A DNA stretch of 59,179 bases from Streptomyces sp. SolWspMP-5a-2. Its GTDB lineage: Bacteria > Actinomycetota > Actinomycetes > Streptomycetales > Streptomycetaceae. A program made the translations under genes and the position numbers. Position 1 is the first letter of the stretch. The number at the start of each line of letters is the position of its first letter. The notes below the pieces were generated by a model. The model worked only from the letters and a program-made list of their open reading frames with translations, was not told the DNA's origin and did no database searches. Of the stretch, positions 25,561 to 33,973 are shown in pieces. The stretch is taken from positions 1 to 59,179 of the forward strand of contig NZ_FMCI01000206.1 in assembly GCF_900091845.1 (NCBI RefSeq). Reading direction: 5' to 3'.

Positions 25561-26028
25561 TCAGTACCGGACCAGGTCCCCGACCGGGACCTGCGGGACG
25601 TGGCCGGTCGCCGGGGTGGTGCGGGCCAGCGCGATGCCGACGTCGACCAGGGACGACCGGCCCAGCGCGGCCACGTCCTCGAACGGCGTCCACACGGACT
25701 CCGCGGTCTCGCCGTTGGGCTCGGGCCGCATCTCACCGCCCGTGATCCGCACCTGGTAGAAGATGCCGATGTTCTGGTGCGTCACGCCCGCGCGCGCGAA
25801 CTCCGCCGGGATCACCCGCGAGTCGACCCCGAGCAGCCGCTCGACCACCGACTCGCAGCCGGTCTCCTCCGCCACCTCCCGGATCACCGCGTCGAACGGA
25901 TCCTCGGTGTGCTCCACGCGGCCGCCCGGGAGGGTCCAGGTGCTCTCCCCGTCGGACCCCACGTGACGGGCGAGCAGGACGCGGTCGTTCTCTACACACA
26001 CGGCATACGCCGCGAGCCGGAAGCTCAT
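25561..26028 (-). CDS. Nudix hydrolase
   Basis: 155 residues. A complete Nudix box, GGRVEHTEDPFDAV followed by IREVAEETGCE, fits Gx5Ex7REUxEExGU. The N-terminal strand LAAYAVCVENDRVLLARH is typical of NTP/nucleotide-sugar pyrophosphohydrolases. Substrate not predictable. ATG 26028 has no ribosome site; see the promoter entry. Confidence 0.87.
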   Translation of the reverse strand: MSFRLAAYAVCVENDRVLLARHVGSDGESTWTLPGGRVEHTEDPFDAVIREVAEETGCESVVERLLGVDSRVIPAEFARAGVTHQNIGIFYQVRITGGEMRPEPNGETAESVWTPFEDVAALGRSSLVDVGIALARTTPATGHVPQVPVGDLVRY

Positions 26029-26040
26029 GTCTGTACCTTA
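26029..26040 (-). promoter_or_regulatory. Possible leaderless promoter of the Nudix gene
   Basis: On the minus strand TAAGGT ends six bases before ATG, where a -10 box would put transcription start at the ATG. An ATCGA-CATT-TCGAT inverted repeat lies just upstream. No good -35 is visible. Confidence 0.4.
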
Positions 26041-26134
26041 TCGAAATGTCGATTGCCGGTTCCCCGCGCGTTTTTCGCACGGGGATTCACGCACGGAGTC
26101 GAAATCGCGGTGTGCACCGGATTCCGCGGAATGC

Positions 26135-26626
26135 CTAGGAAATGCGGACAGGAGCCTCGGGGGGTCCTTGTTCCAGCACGGCCCGCGCGAGAGCGACGAA
26201 CTCCGGCGGCCGTACCACCTCGGCCGAGGCCGACAACTCCGCCAGCGGCCACCACCGGGTCTCCTTGATGACCCCGCGCTCGTTCTCGGTGAGGAAAGCG
26301 CGGGAAGTCTCGCGCTCCTCGGTGCGGCAGAGGAAATACCGCTCGTGGCTGAGCACCCGCCCCTGCTTCGGCAGGTGCAGCTCCAGCTCGCGGAGCCACA
26401 GCTCCGGGCCGATCGTCACCTCCGTGATGCCGGTCTCCTCGTGCAACTCCCTTGCCAGCGCCGCCTCGACGCTCTCGCCGTCCTTCACGCCACCGCCGGG
26501 GGTCACCCAGTAGTGCAGGAGGTGCGGGTTGGCCGGATCGACCGGCTCCGTGTCCTCCGCGCGCAACAGGAGGACCTCGTCCCGGTCATTGAGCACCAGC
26601 CCGCGCGCGGAGCGCCGTACACGCAT
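26135..26626 (-). CDS. Second Nudix hydrolase
   Basis: 163 residues with Nudix box GGGVKDGESVEAA then LARELHEETGIT. It begins RRSARGLVLNDRDEVLLLRA and has a following HERYFLCRTEERETS. Different subfamily from its neighbour, with low similarity outside the box. The start is ATG 26626; the open frame continues upstream to 27283 but only as the complement of the aminotransferase gene. Either Nudix enzyme could serve the cluster (for example NDP-sugar or CoA-ester cleavage), but nothing shows this. Confidence 0.85.
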   Translation of the reverse strand: MRVRRSARGLVLNDRDEVLLLRAEDTEPVDPANPHLLHYWVTPGGGVKDGESVEAALARELHEETGITEVTIGPELWLRELELHLPKQGRVLSHERYFLCRTEERETSRAFLTENERGVIKETRWWPLAELSASAEVVRPPEFVALARAVLEQGPPEAPVRIS

Positions 26627-26903
26627 GATCGACCCATCTGTCTCGAATCCGAACCGTGAACTCCCGCGGTCCCCGCAAGGAAGCCGGGGGAGCGAGCGCG
26701 GAGGAACGGCCCGCGCCGACGACGCGATGCCGTGCCCCTTGTGTGCAGCATGAATCGAAACGCCGGAGAATGCGTCGTCCGCGGCCTGTTCCGTCACGCG
26801 TTCACGTACCGCGGGTTGTCGCCCGCGGCGAGGGGCTTCACCCCGTCCCGCCTTCCCGACATCATGGCGGCTCGACGTCAGCATGGGAAATTCCGCGCCG
26901 CCC

Positions 26904-28175
26904 TCACGTCCCGACCGCGCCCTTCTTGCGCAGTTCCTCCGCCCCGGCCGCCACTTTGCGGAACGCCTCCGCGAACCCCGCGAGCACGTCCGCCGGCAGG
27001 GCCTGCGCGGGGACCGGCAGCCGCCACGCCGACGCCACGTACTCCTCGCCGCGCGGCAGTTCGCCCGCCCGGTACAGATGCCGGTCCGGATCGACGGCGA
27101 ACGTCTCGACGCCCGTCTCGGCGCAGGTGAAGAAGGGCTCGCGGTGCAGGGGCGGCGACGACGGCACGGAGGCCGGAACCCCCTCCGCGCGCAGCGCCCC
27201 GACGAACACCGAACGGGGCAGCCCGCCCCACGCCGCCGGGTCGTACAGCGGCTGGTAGCTGTAGCCCGCGTGACGGGTGACATGGCTCTGGCGCGGCGCG
27301 GGGTCCAGGCCCGGGATCTCCCGCAGGATCGCGTCGTAGGCGGCGAAGGTCGCCGCGCGCAGCTCGAGGGACCGGTCGAGACGCTCCATCTGACCCAGCG
27401 CCAGCGCGGCGCCCAGAGGATGCATCCGGTAGTTGAGGCCGTAGCCGAGCTTCGCGAACGGCACCCGCCCCGGCGTGCGCACCTCCTGCTCCGAGCGGGC
27501 GGCGAAGTGGCCCAGCATCACGGCGCGTTCGTACACGTCGGTGTCGGAGGTGACGAGCATGCCGCCCTCGCCCGCGGCGACCAGCTTGCGCCCCTGGAGG
27601 CTGAACGCCGCGACGTCGCCGCGGGTGCCGACCTCCGCCCCGGCGCTCGCCGCGCCGTGCGCCTGCGAGGCGTCCTCCACCAGCCGCAGACCGTGCCGCC
27701 GCGCGAACCGCACCGCGCGCTCCATGTCGACCGGGTGCCCCGACAGGTGCGTCACCACCATCGCCCGGGTCCGCGGGGTGACGTGCCGTTCCGCGTCGGC
27801 CAGGTCGATGTTGCCCGTGTCCGGTTCCGCGTCGACGAGGACCGGCGTCGCGTTGCACGCCACGATCGGCATGACGGTGGCGAGGTAGGTGTACGTGGGC
27901 GCCAGCACCTCGTCGCCGCGCTTCAGGCCCAGCCCGAAGAAGGCGGAGTGCAGCGCCGCCGTCCCCGAACTGGTCGCGAGCGCGTACCGCTGCCCGAGGC
28001 GGGTCTCGAACGCGCCCTCCAGCTCGGCGACCAGCCCTTCGCTCGCGTCGTAGGAGATCTCGCCCCTGCGGGCCGCGTCGGCGACGCGCGCCACGTCGGC
28101 CTCGCTGACGGACGTCGCCGTCCCGAGGGGCTCGCGCACCGCGGGTTCCCCGCCGTACAGGGCCAGTTCGCTCAT
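26904..28175 (-). CDS. DegT/DnrJ/StrS-family PLP aminotransferase
   Basis: 423 residues. The opening MSELALYGGEPAV resembles the StsC/BtrS opening of cyclitol aminotransferases. ALATSSGTAALHSAFFGLGL binds the cofactor phosphate, LVEDASQAHGA holds the aspartate, and FSLQGRKLVAAGEGG carries the PLP lysine. These enzymes transaminate keto-sugars or keto-cyclitols. With inositol-3-phosphate synthase and dehydrogenases in the same operon, inosose to inosamine is the most economical guess. Last gene of the leftward operon. Confidence 0.88.
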   Translation of the reverse strand: MSELALYGGEPAVREPLGTATSVSEADVARVADAARRGEISYDASEGLVAELEGAFETRLGQRYALATSSGTAALHSAFFGLGLKRGDEVLAPTYTYLATVMPIVACNATPVLVDAEPDTGNIDLADAERHVTPRTRAMVVTHLSGHPVDMERAVRFARRHGLRLVEDASQAHGAASAGAEVGTRGDVAAFSLQGRKLVAAGEGGMLVTSDTDVYERAVMLGHFAARSEQEVRTPGRVPFAKLGYGLNYRMHPLGAALALGQMERLDRSLELRAATFAAYDAILREIPGLDPAPRQSHVTRHAGYSYQPLYDPAAWGGLPRSVFVGALRAEGVPASVPSSPPLHREPFFTCAETGVETFAVDPDRHLYRAGELPRGEEYVASAWRLPVPAQALPADVLAGFAEAFRKVAAGAEELRKKGAVGT

Positions 28176-28188
28176 CGTGCGGTTCCTT

Positions 28189-28734
28189 TCACCTGGCGTC
28201 CACCGTCCGTAATGTCGCGACCAGGGCCTCCGCGTCCGGTCTGCGGACCCGGATCAGTTCGACGCCCAGCGGAGCAAGACGCCGGAAGAGTTCCTGGTTC
28301 GCCCTGCGCTGCGCGCGGTGCACCCGCAGCGCGTACCAGATGACCGACTCGCCGCCCAGCGCGTGCCGCCAGGACTCGGTGTTCCCAGCCGACCAGAGCG
28401 GTTCCCGGCGCCACGCGCGGGCCAGGGTCCGCCGGGCCAGCCGGGGCAGGCTCACCCGCAGCGGCGGGTCCACCCACACCACCGCGTGGGCCCGGTCGGC
28501 GTGCGCGGCGACCGCGGTGTCGTACTGGCCGTCGACGACCCACGCGTCCGCGTCGAGCAGCCGGGCGACCCGGCCGAGGAACACCTCCGGGTCCTCCTGC
28601 CGCCAGCCCGCCGCCCAGAACGGGTCGTCCAGCTCGATGTGCGGCAGGCCGAGCGAGGCCGCCAACCGCCGCGCCAGGGTGGACTTCCCCGCGCCGGGGG
28701 TGCCGATCACCCAGATGCGCACGTGTCCCGTCAC
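28189..28734 (-). CDS. Adenylate-kinase-like P-loop kinase
   Basis: 181 residues. Walker A is IGTPGAGKSTLARRLAASLG, then LPHIELDDPFWAAGW and DAWVVDGQYDTA, the pattern of small kinases often annotated as topology modulation or adenylate-kinase-like proteins. The start is GTG 28734, overlapping the NDK-like gene's stop (GTGA). The substrate may be a nucleotide or a small metabolite; an adenosine-nucleotide role beside MAT and NDK-like genes is attractive but unproven. Confidence 0.8.
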   Translation of the reverse strand: MTGHVRIWVIGTPGAGKSTLARRLAASLGLPHIELDDPFWAAGWRQEDPEVFLGRVARLLDADAWVVDGQYDTAVAAHADRAHAVVWVDPPLRVSLPRLARRTLARAWRREPLWSAGNTESWRHALGGESVIWYALRVHRAQRRANQELFRRLAPLGVELIRVRRPDAEALVATLRTVDAR

Positions 28735-29750
28735 GGCAGCTCCAGGCCCGTGACGAAGCGCTCCGCGTCCGCCCAGTCCAGGTCCTCGGTCAGCTCGAAC
28801 AGCGGCCCCGCGTCCTTGCCCGTCCCGATGTACGGGTCGCCGGCCGCCCAGGCCACCTGGGCGGCGGAGAGACCGGCCGCGAGCAGCCGTCGCCCGAAGG
28901 CGGTCTCCTCCGGGCGGATGACGACGCCACCGCCCGAGAAGTACCGGACGATCGTGGCCATCCCCTCGACCGCGCCGGGAGAGACGTGCACCGCGTTGTG
29001 CCGGGACGAGATCCGACCGAGGCCGAGCGCCGCCGCCTCGCGCAGCAGGATGCCCTTCAGCGAGCCGGGTTCGGCCTCCAGCGGGTCGGTCGCGCCGACG
29101 AGCGTGCGCCGGATCTCCGGCAGCGGCTGGTCCGACCAGCACTCCAGCAGGGCGATCGCGCCGCCCGCCGCGGTGAAGTGCGCGACCTGCTGCGGGTGGA
29201 ACGGGTTGAGGACGACCAGGTCCTCGCCGTCCACCCGGGCCCGGATCGTGTAGGTGCCCGTGCCGAGCTTGCTGACCGGCAGGTTCCGGGTCAGCAGCTC
29301 CAGCGCGAACGGGGTCATGTCGGGGCTCTCGGCGAGGAGTTCGTAGGCCCCGACCACCCGGCCCGCCCCTTCGCGATGCCCCGGGTAGGTCGCGTCGAGC
29401 CGGGCGACGGCCGCCGGGGTCAGCCCGGCGGGACCGAGCCGGGCGATGCGGTTGAGGGTCGGGTAGTGCGACTCGACCACGGCGTGCCGCGCGACGTAGG
29501 AGCCGGACAGGACCCGCACCGCCCCGACCCGCACCCCGCGTTCGGCCATGACGCCGAGCACCCGGGCGAGGGGCCGTTCGCCGTCGCCGGACGCGGGGAG
29601 CACCAGCTCGGGCTTGAGCATCACGAGGAACTGGTGCTGGGCGGGGGCCCACGACGGCGCGTACGGCCGCACCCAGGTCTCGATCTCCGCCGTGGGGTCG
29701 GCGGCGCACGCGCGGACCGCCTCGGCCGTCTCCGAAGCGAGGGCGCTCAC
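28731..29750 (-). CDS. Nucleoside-diphosphate-kinase-like protein with a large insertion
   Basis: 339 residues, more than twice a normal NDK (about 140). The first strand and Lys appear as HQFLVMLKPELV (about residues 42-53). The C-terminal half has GSLKGILLREAAALGLGRIS and then NAVHVSPGAVEGMATIVRYF, matching the NDK active-site segment NxxHxSD with the phospho-histidine kept. About 150 residues lie between these halves. The start is GTG 29750, overlapping the MAT stop (GTGA); the kinase gene overlaps its end. Role unknown. Confidence 0.6.
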   Translation of the reverse strand: MSALASETAEAVRACAADPTAEIETWVRPYAPSWAPAQHQFLVMLKPELVLPASGDGERPLARVLGVMAERGVRVGAVRVLSGSYVARHAVVESHYPTLNRIARLGPAGLTPAAVARLDATYPGHREGAGRVVGAYELLAESPDMTPFALELLTRNLPVSKLGTGTYTIRARVDGEDLVVLNPFHPQQVAHFTAAGGAIALLECWSDQPLPEIRRTLVGATDPLEAEPGSLKGILLREAAALGLGRISSRHNAVHVSPGAVEGMATIVRYFSGGGVVIRPEETAFGRRLLAAGLSAAQVAWAAGDPYIGTGKDAGPLFELTEDLDWADAERFVTGLELP

Positions 29751-30964
29751 CACATCGTTATCCCGTCGAAGACGAGGCTGCGGGTCACGTCGCCCATGGC
29801 CGCGAGCCGCTTGATCACGTGGTCGTGCGCCTGGGCCCGGTGCTCCTCGTCCAGCTCGCCGTGCACCTCGACCACCACCTCGTCCGGCTGGTCGAGGCGG
29901 GCCTCCTTGGAGGTGAAGATGTGGGTGTCCACCGGCATCCCCAGCATCTCGCCGATCTCGCGGGCGAGTTGATGGGCCAGCACGCCGTACAGCTTCCCGG
30001 TGTGGTCGAGCGGGTTCTTGCCCGCCGGTGCCTCGATGCTCATGGAACGCATCGGTGTGATCAGGCCGTTGAGCCGGTTGCCGCGGCCGACGACGCCGAC
30101 GTCGCCGGTGTCCGCCACCGAGCCGAGCGCGGTCAGGTACGGCCGGTTGTTGCGGTCCGTGGGGTTGAACAGCAGGTCGGGCACCATGCCGAAGGCCGTG
30201 TCGAGGAACGCGGCGACCTGCGCCCGGCACTCGTCCTTGCGCCGCAGGTACGTCTCCATCGTGTCGATGTCGCGGGCCAGGAACGGCATGTTGACGATCA
30301 TGCGGTACTCGCTGCCGCGGCGGCTGCCGAAGACCTTCACGTCCCAGCCGGTGTCGGGGTTCGCGGCCTTGAACGCGGCCCCGTTGATGAGCTGTTCGGT
30401 CTCGTACACCATCGCTTCGAGCGTGCTCAGCGGGTGGTAGCCGTGCAGCAGGTTGCAGTCGTTGGAGACCAGGCTGGTGTCACCGATCTCCGTCAGGTCC
30501 TCGGGTCCCAGCGGGCGGTAGCGCGAGCGGCCGCGCCCCGAGCCCTGGTGGTCGACGATCTCGCACCGCACGGTGAGATGGCGTTCCGGGTCGAACCCCG
30601 TGGTGACCTCGGCGAGGGTGTCGGCGGCGGCCCGGAAGAGGATCTCCTCCAGCGGGATCTCCTGGTCACCGAACCGGTAGGCGCCCTTGCCCGCGTACAG
30701 CACGGTGTAGGGCTTCGTCAGCTCGCCCTCGCCGAAGTCGATGGTGGCCTCCCCGCCGAAGAGGAGCACCTTGTCGAACCAGTGGTGCGCGACCCGGCCG
30801 AAGTGCTCGACGCAGTACCGCGCGTAGTACCGGGAGGCGCGCTCCGCTATCGCGTCGCACATCGTGTCCGGATGGCCGACGCCCTTTCTCTCCACGAGTT
30901 CGTACTGCGCATCCCCACCGCCGCTCTGCCGTACGGACGCGATGGAGACATAAGTTTCGGTCAC
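29747..30964 (-). CDS. Archaeal-type S-adenosylmethionine synthetase
   Basis: 405 residues. ELVERKGVGHPDTMCDAIAE and the late GRGNRLNGLITPMRSMSIEA followed by AGKNPLDHTGKLYG are the hallmarks of the archaeal MAT family, which is only distantly related to bacterial MetK (whose motif is GHPDKxxD). It makes SAM from methionine and ATP. The start is GTG 30964 with GGAGA eight bases upstream. It probably supplies SAM to the three or more methyltransferases of this cluster, or makes a SAM-like building block. Confidence 0.85.
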   Translation of the reverse strand: MTETYVSIASVRQSGGGDAQYELVERKGVGHPDTMCDAIAERASRYYARYCVEHFGRVAHHWFDKVLLFGGEATIDFGEGELTKPYTVLYAGKGAYRFGDQEIPLEEILFRAAADTLAEVTTGFDPERHLTVRCEIVDHQGSGRGRSRYRPLGPEDLTEIGDTSLVSNDCNLLHGYHPLSTLEAMVYETEQLINGAAFKAANPDTGWDVKVFGSRRGSEYRMIVNMPFLARDIDTMETYLRRKDECRAQVAAFLDTAFGMVPDLLFNPTDRNNRPYLTALGSVADTGDVGVVGRGNRLNGLITPMRSMSIEAPAGKNPLDHTGKLYGVLAHQLAREIGEMLGMPVDTHIFTSKEARLDQPDEVVVEVHGELDEEHRAQAHDHVIKRLAAMGDVTRSLVFDGITMW

Positions 30965-31005
30965 CGGGTCTTCTCCAAGCTCGGGACGATGTGGGGGAGT
31001 TGGGG

Positions 31006-31809
31006 TCAGAGGGGGAGGGCTATGCGGCGGCGGCGCTCGAAGACGTACCAGCGCCGGTAGCCGAGGTCGCGCAGCGTGCGGCGGACCTCCTCGGCGTCCT
31101 CGCCGAGCCGCTCCGGGGTGTGGGCGTCCGACCCGTAGGTCACCTTGACGCCGTGGTGCGCGGCCATCTCCAGGACGGCCAGGTCGGGGTACCAGCCGCC
31201 GCACGCCTTGGTGCGGCCCGAGGTGTTGACCTCGATCACCACGTCGCACTCGGCGATCGTCCGCAGCATCCGCTCGGTCGAGGGGGTCGCCAGCTCCGAC
31301 ATCACCGGGCACGCGGCCTTGACGACGTCGATGTGGCCGAGGATGTCGAACAGGCCGCTGCGCGCGGAGCGGGCCACCAGGTCGCAGTACCGCTCCTTGG
31401 ACCGCAGCAGGTCCTCCTCGGTCAGGCCCGCCCAGCGCTCGGGCCTGAAGAGGTCGACGCCGTCCATGACGTGCACCGACCCGATGACGTAGTCCAGTTC
31501 GTGGCCGCTCAGCGCGTCGCGGTAGAGCGCGGCGTGCTCGGGGAAGTAGTCGGACTCGACGCCGATGAGGACGCGGATGCGGTCCGCGAACTCCTCCCGC
31601 AGCCGCCGCGCCTCGGCCACGTACCGCGGGAACTCGCTCTTGGCCATGGCCACCCACGGACGGTGGCGGTCCTCGGGCTCCCCGAAGAACGGCGTGTGGT
31701 CGGAGAGGCCCAGGGTGTCCAGCCCGGCGTCGATCGCGCGCAGCACGTACTCGCGGAGCGTGCCCTGCGCGTGCCCGCAGCGCTCGTGGTGCGTGTGGAG
31801 ATCGAACAT
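31006..31809 (-). CDS. PHP-domain phosphatase (histidinol-phosphatase-like)
   Basis: 267 residues. The N-terminal metal-binding motif is MFDLHTHHERCGHAQGT. Further ligands are in LGLSDHTPFFG, YVIGSVHVMDG, FDILGHIDVVK and VTYGSDAHTPERLG. The fold removes phosphate from small molecules using metals. It sits 6 bases after inositol-3-phosphate synthase. No inositol monophosphatase of the usual type is near, so this PHP enzyme is a good candidate to release free inositol. Confidence 0.85.
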   Translation of the reverse strand: MFDLHTHHERCGHAQGTLREYVLRAIDAGLDTLGLSDHTPFFGEPEDRHRPWVAMAKSEFPRYVAEARRLREEFADRIRVLIGVESDYFPEHAALYRDALSGHELDYVIGSVHVMDGVDLFRPERWAGLTEEDLLRSKERYCDLVARSARSGLFDILGHIDVVKAACPVMSELATPSTERMLRTIAECDVVIEVNTSGRTKACGGWYPDLAVLEMAAHHGVKVTYGSDAHTPERLGEDAEEVRRTLRDLGYRRWYVFERRRRIALPL

Positions 31810-31815
31810 CGGCGG

Positions 31816-32892
31816 TCAGTCCCGGGTCACGCTGTCGACGTACGCGCGGAACTGCCGTAGGCCCACGGACTCCGGGGCGCCGACGCGCGGGTTCTTGAAC
31901 AGGAAGGCGCAGGCCTCGTCGACCGATCCGGCGCGGTCGTGCTCGGCGGCTGTCTTCGCGACGCGCACCGCGTTGACCAGGGTGCCGGTGGCGTTGGGGC
32001 TGTCCTCGACCTGCATCCGGATGTCCAGCGTCAGACTGGAGTTGAGGATGGAGCTGGCCTCCACGCGGATCATGCAGACCTTCTCGTCGCCGAGGTAGCG
32101 CACGAAGCCGTTGGGACCGGCCGAGACGGTGCTGGCGTCGATGCCGGCGGCGTGCAGCGCGCTGCGTTTGGTGCGCATCTTCCCGGCCGCGCGCGCGGGG
32201 TCCGCGAGGTTCAGGAAGTCGGTGTTGCCGCCGACGTTGAGCTGGTAGGTGTTGACGACGGGCAGGCCGCGCGACTGGAGCAGTTCGATCAGCGCCGTGT
32301 GCAGCGTGGTGGCGCCCAGGTGGCTGCGGAGGTCGTCGCCGAGCAGCGGCACCCCGCGGTCGGTGAACTCCGCGGCGAGCGAGGGCTCGTGGACGACCGG
32401 CTCGGGGGTCGCGTTGATGAAGGCGACCCCGGCCCGCACCGCGGCACGGGCGTAGGCCTGCACGGCCTCGGTCGCGCCGGTCGGAAGGAGACAGACCAGC
32501 ACGTCGGCGCCGACCGCGGTGAGCCGCTCGGCGACGTCGTCGACCGTGGTCTCCCGGCTCGCCGGATGCGGCTCGACGACACCGACGAGGTTGCCGCCGA
32601 TCCCGTCGAGCAGCGGACCCGGCTCCACGAGGACGCCCGTCGGATCGACGTCGGTGTGCGGCACCGCGGCGACCGGCGGGGTGACGACCGCCTTCGCCAG
32701 GTCGAGGCCGATCTTCCCGGTGTCGACGTCGAAGGCGGCGACGAACCGCGTGTCGCCCACCCGGTAGCCGCCGATCAGCTCGTACATGACGCCGTCGAGC
32801 GCCGTGCCGTCCCGCCGGACGAGTTCGGCCGTCTGCACGAGACTCGAAGCGCAGGAGCCTATACCCGCGAGGGCAACCCTGATTTCGCCCAT
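31816..32892 (-). CDS. Inositol-3-phosphate synthase (Ino1 type)
   Basis: 358 residues, the actinobacterial Ino1 length. NAD site VALAGIGSCASSLVQTAELV. Family signatures are YQLNVGGNTDFLNLADPARA and SSILNSSLTLDIRMQVEDSP. It cyclises glucose 6-phosphate to myo-inositol 3-phosphate. Streptomyces carry a housekeeping copy, so this one, inside an operon with SDR, AKR and aminotransferase, points to aminocyclitol formation as in known aminoglycoside clusters with cyclitols from inositol. Confidence 0.9.
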   Translation of the reverse strand: MGEIRVALAGIGSCASSLVQTAELVRRDGTALDGVMYELIGGYRVGDTRFVAAFDVDTGKIGLDLAKAVVTPPVAAVPHTDVDPTGVLVEPGPLLDGIGGNLVGVVEPHPASRETTVDDVAERLTAVGADVLVCLLPTGATEAVQAYARAAVRAGVAFINATPEPVVHEPSLAAEFTDRGVPLLGDDLRSHLGATTLHTALIELLQSRGLPVVNTYQLNVGGNTDFLNLADPARAAGKMRTKRSALHAAGIDASTVSAGPNGFVRYLGDEKVCMIRVEASSILNSSLTLDIRMQVEDSPNATGTLVNAVRVAKTAAEHDRAGSVDEACAFLFKNPRVGAPESVGLRQFRAYVDSVTRD

Positions 32893-32949
32893 GAACCCTC
32901 TCCGACCAGTGAAGAAAAATAGGGGGAAGCCGTGCCGGTCGACCGCGGG

Positions 32950-33720
32950 TCACATCGCCGTGTAACCGCCGTCGATCATGAGGTTCTCTCCGGTGATGAA
33001 ACTGGCGTCGTCGGAGAGGAGGAACGCGATGGGGCCGGCGATCTCCTCGGGGTCGGCCACCCGCTTCAGCATGTGCCGTCCGCCGATCTCGGGGTCCGCC
33101 TCGGCCTGCTCGCGGGACATTTTCAGCACCTCGCGGTGGAAGCGCTCGTTGTTCGCGTTCCACACCGTCCCGGGATTGACGGCATTGACGCGGATGCCCT
33201 GGTCGGCGAGGTCCATGGCCAGACAGCGGGTCATGTTGGCGACGGCGGCCTTGGCGGAGTTGTAGAGGACGTATTCGGGCTGCGCGATGTGGCCGGATAT
33301 CGAGGCGATGTTCACGATGGCACCGCCCTGGACGGCCATGTGCTTCGCCACGTGTTTGACGCACAGCGCCTGCCCCATGATGTTGACGTCATTGCTGCGG
33401 CGCCATTCCTCGACCGTCGCCTCCACGCCGCGCATGATGAAGACGGCCGCGCAGTTCACCAGGTAATCGATACGGCCGAAACGCAGCATGGTCTCCTCGA
33501 CGGCGGCGGCCACCTGTTCCTCCACGGACACGTCCACCTGCGCGTGCCAGGCGCGACCGCCGCCCGAATTCACCTCGGCCGCGGCGGCGGGTCCGAACTC
33601 GGGGTGCATATCGGCGATCGTGACGGTGACGCCTTCCGTCACCAGCCGATCGACCACCGCCCGGCCGATGCCCTGGGCGCCGCCGGTGACGATGGCGACT
33701 TTCCCTTCCAGTCCACGCAT
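32950..33720 (-). CDS. Short-chain dehydrogenase/reductase
   Basis: 256 residues. Coenzyme motif VTGGAQGIGRAVVDRLVTEG, NCAA, and the active-site YNSAKAAVANMTR (Tyr-xxx-Lys), with a preceding Ser in IASISGH. Asp in TIADMHP favours NAD. Probable role: oxidising inositol or another ring hydroxyl to the ketone used by the aminotransferase. ATG 33720 has AAGGAGG seven bases upstream. Confidence 0.88.
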   Translation of the reverse strand: MRGLEGKVAIVTGGAQGIGRAVVDRLVTEGVTVTIADMHPEFGPAAAAEVNSGGGRAWHAQVDVSVEEQVAAAVEETMLRFGRIDYLVNCAAVFIMRGVEATVEEWRRSNDVNIMGQALCVKHVAKHMAVQGGAIVNIASISGHIAQPEYVLYNSAKAAVANMTRCLAMDLADQGIRVNAVNPGTVWNANNERFHREVLKMSREQAEADPEIGGRHMLKRVADPEEIAGPIAFLLSDDASFITGENLMIDGGYTAM

Positions 33721-33973
33721 GGGCGGGCCTCCTTGTTGCAGTTTCATGATGCTTGACGATGTCGAGGGAAAAAATTTGCCGATCTCTCCGGACGGTGTCC
33801 CCGCGGGCGGGTCCTTCCGGTGTCCCGCAGGGGCGCGCGGGAATTGCGGAAGGGCAGGGGTGTGCACGGCCGGAATTGCGGGAAGGGGCGCGCACGGGCG
33901 GTGTTTCGGGCAGCGGGTACCGCCCGTCGGGCCGTCGGCGTACCGGGCGATCCGTGCCGGTCCCGCGCGCCTC

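Noticed and set aside
26135..27283. 382-residue version of the second Nudix protein
   Set aside because: The upstream 219 codons are opposite the aminotransferase gene; the Nudix fold starts at ATG 26626.
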